Assembly (NCBI RefSeq): GCF_900090205.1
Contig: NZ_LT607802.1
Coordinates: 2,222,554 to 2,286,553 of the forward strand
Reading direction: 5' to 3'
Source of the DNA: Vogesella sp. LIG4
Lineage (GTDB): Bacteria; Pseudomonadota; Gammaproteobacteria; Burkholderiales; Chromobacteriaceae
DNA length: 64,000 bases
A program made the translations under genes and the position numbers. The notes beneath the pieces were generated by a model that had not been told where the DNA came from, ran no database searches, and worked only from the letters and a program-made list of their open reading frames with translations. Positions 61,609-64,000 of the stretch are shown here, one piece after another. Within the stretch, counting starts at the first letter, position 1. The number at the start of each line of letters is the position of its first letter.

Positions 61609-64000
61609 ATGCGCACCCCCCGCTTTTACACCACATTCAAGCGCAGCCGTTTTTACCGGCTGATGCCCAACAGCACCATCGTGCTGTTCTTCCTGACCAT
61701 GGCGGTGATGCTGTGGACGCTGGATGCGCGTGAAAACGAACAGCTGCGTACCGACCTGGCCAAGGACACGCTGTGGGCGGAGCAGACCATGCGCCTGCGG
61801 CTGGATGGCCAGCAGGAAGAGCTGCAGCAGATGGCGCGCGACATCGGCCGCGAGGAGCTGGACGAAGAGGGCTTCCTGGTGCAGGCCTCGCAGTTCCTGG
61901 CCAATACCCCGGAAATGGTGGCGACGGTGTGGGCCGACGCCGGCTTTACCCTGCGCTGGGTGGCGCCGTACGAGGATTCCGGCCTGGCCGTCGGCTCCCG
62001 CCTGTCCGGCCCCAGCGTCAGCGCCTTCGTGCAGGCGCGCAACAACGGGCATGCGCTGTTCGGCCAACCCTACCAGCTGGAAAACGGCGAGTGGCGCTTC
62101 GACCTGATGGTGCCGGTGTTCCGCGACAGCCAGTTCCGCGGCATGGTGATCGGCATCTACCAGGCCAATGCCTTCGTGCGACGCGTGCCGCCATCGTGGT
62201 TTGCCGAAAAATACTACCTGGAGCTGGGCAGCGGCGCGCGCATCCTGGCCAGCAACGCCCACAACACCACCGCCAGCCGGGTGGTGCAAAGCATCCACCT
62301 GGGCGGCACGCCGCTGCAGCTGCTGGCGCGGCCGGTGCGCAGCAGCGTGGACAAGAACCGCATGATCCAGCTGGGGCTGATCGCCGGGCTGTCGGTGCTC
62401 ACCCTGCTGAGCCTGATCAGCCTGTCGCGTCACATCCGCAGCCGGGTGGCGGCGGAGCGCGAGCGCGACCGCGTGTACACCCTGTCGCGCGAATGGCTGG
62501 GAGTGATGCGTGCCGACGGCACCCTGCTGCAGGTCAACCCGGCCTTCGTGGCTGGCCTGGGCTACCCGGCGGATCAACTGCTGGGCACCTCCTTGCTGAG
62601 CTACCTGCACCCCGGCCAGCGCGAGGAAACGCAGCAGCTGCTGCGCCGGCTGCTGGAAGCCGGCAGCGTGGACCGCTACCTGGAAACCCGCGTCGGCAAC
62701 CGCCAGGGCGACTCGCTGCTGCTGGCCTGGGCGCTGAGCCCGCTGCCGGATGCCGGCGTGATCTACCTGTCCGGCCGCGACATCACCGCGCAGAAGCAGG
62801 CCGAGCTGGCGCTGCGCCACGAATACATGTTCCGCAAGGCGATGGAGGATTCGCTGGTGGTGGGCATCCGCGCCATCGACCTGCAGGGCACCATCAGCTA
62901 TGTGAACCCGGCGTTCTGCCGCATCACCGGCTTCAGCGAGGCCGAGCTGATCGGCCTGCGTCCGCCCTACCCGTACTGGGCGCCGGACATCGCCCCCTAC
63001 AACGACGAAGTGCTGCGCCAGACACTGTCCGGCGAGCACACCCAGCAGCTGTTCGAATCGGTGATGCAGCGCAAGGGCGGCGAGCGCTTCTACGGCCAGT
63101 TGCTGGTGTCGCCGCTGATCGATGCCGAAGGGCAGCAGACCGGCTGGATGGCGGCACTGAGCGACATGACGGAAAAGCGCGAGGCGCAGCGGCAGCTGGA
63201 GGCTGCCAACGAGCGCTTCATCGCGGTGATCGAGGGCCTGGACGCCGCGGTGGCGGTAGTGCGCCCCAGTAGCCAGCAACTGCTGTTCAGCAACCACCGC
63301 TACCGCGAATGGTTGGCCGCAGCCGGCGATGACAACGGCAACGAATATTGCGACCTGCGGCTGTACCGGCTGCTGCGCCATGCCAGCAGCGAGCAGGAAA
63401 TCCGCCTGGACGACCCGGCGCGCTGGTGCCTGCTGCGCACCCGGCCGCTGCGCTGGGTGGATGGCGAAGCGGCGCAGATGCTGATTCTCACCGACATCAC
63501 CGAGCAGCGCGCTGCCGAGCGGCGCTACGAGGAGCAGATGCTCAAGCTGCAGGCCACCTCGCGGCTGATCACCATGGGCGAGATGGCGTCCACCCTGGCA
63601 CACGAACTCAACCAGCCGCTGTCGGCCATCGCCAACTACCAGGCCGGCTGCGTGGAGCGGCTGCGCCAGGGCAAGGCCAGCGCCGAGACGCTGATCCCGG
63701 TGATGGAGAAGATCACCGCCCAGGCCGAGCGCGCCGGCAAGATCGTGCGCCGGGTGCGCGAGTTCGTGAAGCAGAGCGAGCCGGTGCGCAAGCCGGTGGA
63801 CATCGCCGACGTCATCGAGGCGGCGCTGGCCATTGCCGACATCGAGGCGCGGCGGCTGGCCTGCCGCATCAACATCCACCTGGCGCCGGGGCTGCCGCTG
63901 GTGCACGTGGACCCTATCCTTATCGAGCAGGTGCTGCTCAACCTGATCAAGAACGGCATGGAGGCGATGCAGCAGCTGCCGCCAGCCGAACGCCAGCTGG
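61609..64000 (+). CDS. PAS-domain sensor histidine kinase (3' partial)
   Basis: At least 797 residues, cut by the window end. Two membrane segments (about residues 21-38 and 254-271) enclose a periplasmic sensor region of about 215 residues. Three PAS-like domains follow (about 285-400, 405-525, 530-640; motifs such as SYVNPAFCRITGFSEAELIG). The histidine box is LAHELNQPLSAIANY with H665, and the N box LLNLIKNGMEAM begins the ATPase domain. HELNQPL is typical of the FixL/DctB group. The G boxes and any response regulator lie outside. The divergent binding-protein gene is the likely partner. Confidence 0.9.
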   Translation, partial: MRTPRFYTTFKRSRFYRLMPNSTIVLFFLTMAVMLWTLDARENEQLRTDLAKDTLWAEQTMRLRLDGQQEELQQMARDIGREELDEEGFLVQASQFLANTPEMVATVWADAGFTLRWVAPYEDSGLAVGSRLSGPSVSAFVQARNNGHALFGQPYQLENGEWRFDLMVPVFRDSQFRGMVIGIYQANAFVRRVPPSWFAEKYYLELGSGARILASNAHNTTASRVVQSIHLGGTPLQLLARPVRSSVDKNRMIQLGLIAGLSVLTLLSLISLSRHIRSRVAAERERDRVYTLSREWLGVMRADGTLLQVNPAFVAGLGYPADQLLGTSLLSYLHPGQREETQQLLRRLLEAGSVDRYLETRVGNRQGDSLLLAWALSPLPDAGVIYLSGRDITAQKQAELALRHEYMFRKAMEDSLVVGIRAIDLQGTISYVNPAFCRITGFSEAELIGLRPPYPYWAPDIAPYNDEVLRQTLSGEHTQQLFESVMQRKGGERFYGQLLVSPLIDAEGQQTGWMAALSDMTEKREAQRQLEAANERFIAVIEGLDAAVAVVRPSSQQLLFSNHRYREWLAAAGDDNGNEYCDLRLYRLLRHASSEQEIRLDDPARWCLLRTRPLRWVDGEAAQMLILTDITEQRAAERRYEEQMLKLQATSRLITMGEMASTLAHELNQPLSAIANYQAGCVERLRQGKASAETLIPVMEKITAQAERAGKIVRRVREFVKQSEPVRKPVDIADVIEAALAIADIEARRLACRINIHLAPGLPLVHVDPILIEQVLLNLIKNGMEAMQQLPPAERQL

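Larger units (their letters stand above)
2394..63321. repeat. Dispersed 10-mer family GTTGGCCGCA / TGCGGCCAAC
   Basis: Exact copies begin at 2394, 4089, 4099, 7289, 7308, 7468, 7821, 9211, 14325, 18916, 18926, 20143, 20665, 22156, 25459, 25884, 27135, 29932, 31395, 31884, 32529, 33735, 35083, 36218, 39951, 40692, 41458, 42854, 44032, 45115, 45831, 47320, 48336, 48902, 49053, 49070, 49299, 49316, 50082, 51122, 52072, 54294, 54579, 55598, 59585, 60320, 61109, 61582 and 63312. The base before the G is mostly A or G. Both orientations and both coding and non-coding positions occur. One-mismatch copies are also present. A random 10-mer of this composition would be expected well under once. Confidence 0.9.

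Noticed and set aside
61561..63906. A 781-codon open frame on the minus strand opposite the sensor kinase
   Set aside because: It is the shadow of the kinase gene: composition is His/Ala/Arg/Gln-rich with no domain, while the plus frame has clear PAS and histidine kinase motifs and continues past the window.
1..64000. CRISPR array
   Set aside because: No regularly spaced short repeats with unique spacers were seen; repeat blocks are two-unit tandems of more than 200 bases.

Overview
This window is a high-GC chromosomal segment from a Gram-negative betaproteobacterium. The best fit is order Neisseriales, family Chromobacteriaceae (Vogesella/Aquitalea/Chromobacterium-like). The reasons are gene content and order (maf-yceD-rpmF-plsX-fabHDG-acpP-fabF; aroA-cmk-rpsA-ihfB-lapA-lapB-pyrF-hldA-hldD), the denitrification heme d1 genes, and a very abundant short word that behaves like the DNA uptake sequences of Neisseriaceae. 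No rRNA or species marker is present, so the genus is an inference.

Layout. 1-7263: end of a heme d1 / nitrite reductase maturation cluster (nirL partial, a fused nirGH, nirJ, nirN) and a Dnr-type Crp/Fnr regulator, interrupted by a solute-binding protein, a DMT exporter and a small membrane protein. 7264-7901: tandem intergenic repeats. 7902-14426: kynureninase and a divergent Lrp/AsnC regulator, a frameshifted binding-protein gene, an amino-acid-binding protein, a fold-III PLP decarboxylase with divergent LysR regulator, and a SnoaL-like protein. 14427-17557: a low-GC island of two tandem cells, each bounded by a copy of the 3' end of tRNA-Ser(CGA); cargo is a glycosyltransferase and a small secreted protein, with no integrase. 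17676-23000: aminotransferase, LemA with a GIDE/EF-hand partner, DUF2520 protein, tetrapyrrole-methylase-family protein, Maf/YceF.

23065-29717 is the fatty acid/phospholipid operon (yceD, rpmF, plsX, fabH, fabD, fabG, acpP, fabF). 29966-33752 holds pabB-pabC (folate), tyrA and a YaiI protein. 33897-43886 holds a MazG-like protein, aroA, cmk, rpsA, ihfB, lapA, lapB, pyrF, hldA, a DUF924 protein and hldD (shikimate, nucleotide, translation and LPS-heptose genes). 44187-48837: nrdR, a GNAT acetyltransferase, ribD, an unknown protein with an internal duplication, and an M32 carboxypeptidase. 48838-49457: a second tandem repeat block. 49458-57124: MocR regulator divergent from a LysE exporter and an Asp/Glu-type racemase, a binding protein, a YhiN-type flavoprotein, a degenerate Nudix protein with a thioredoxin-like protein, a membrane protein and purU. 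57219-58700: folD and a tRNA-Pro/Arg/His/His operon. 58821-end: GntR/FCD regulator, cytochrome c4, a branched-chain-type binding protein, and a divergent PAS sensor histidine kinase cut by the window end.

The most interesting signal is not a gene. At least 49 exact copies of GTTGGCCGCA (or its reverse complement) are spread through genes and intergenic DNA in both orientations. Several are paired as inverted repeats, two of them just downstream of genes where they look like terminators. The word is absent from the tRNA-Ser island. Other unexplained structures are three families of dispersed intergenic repeats and short arm-type repeats at the island ends.
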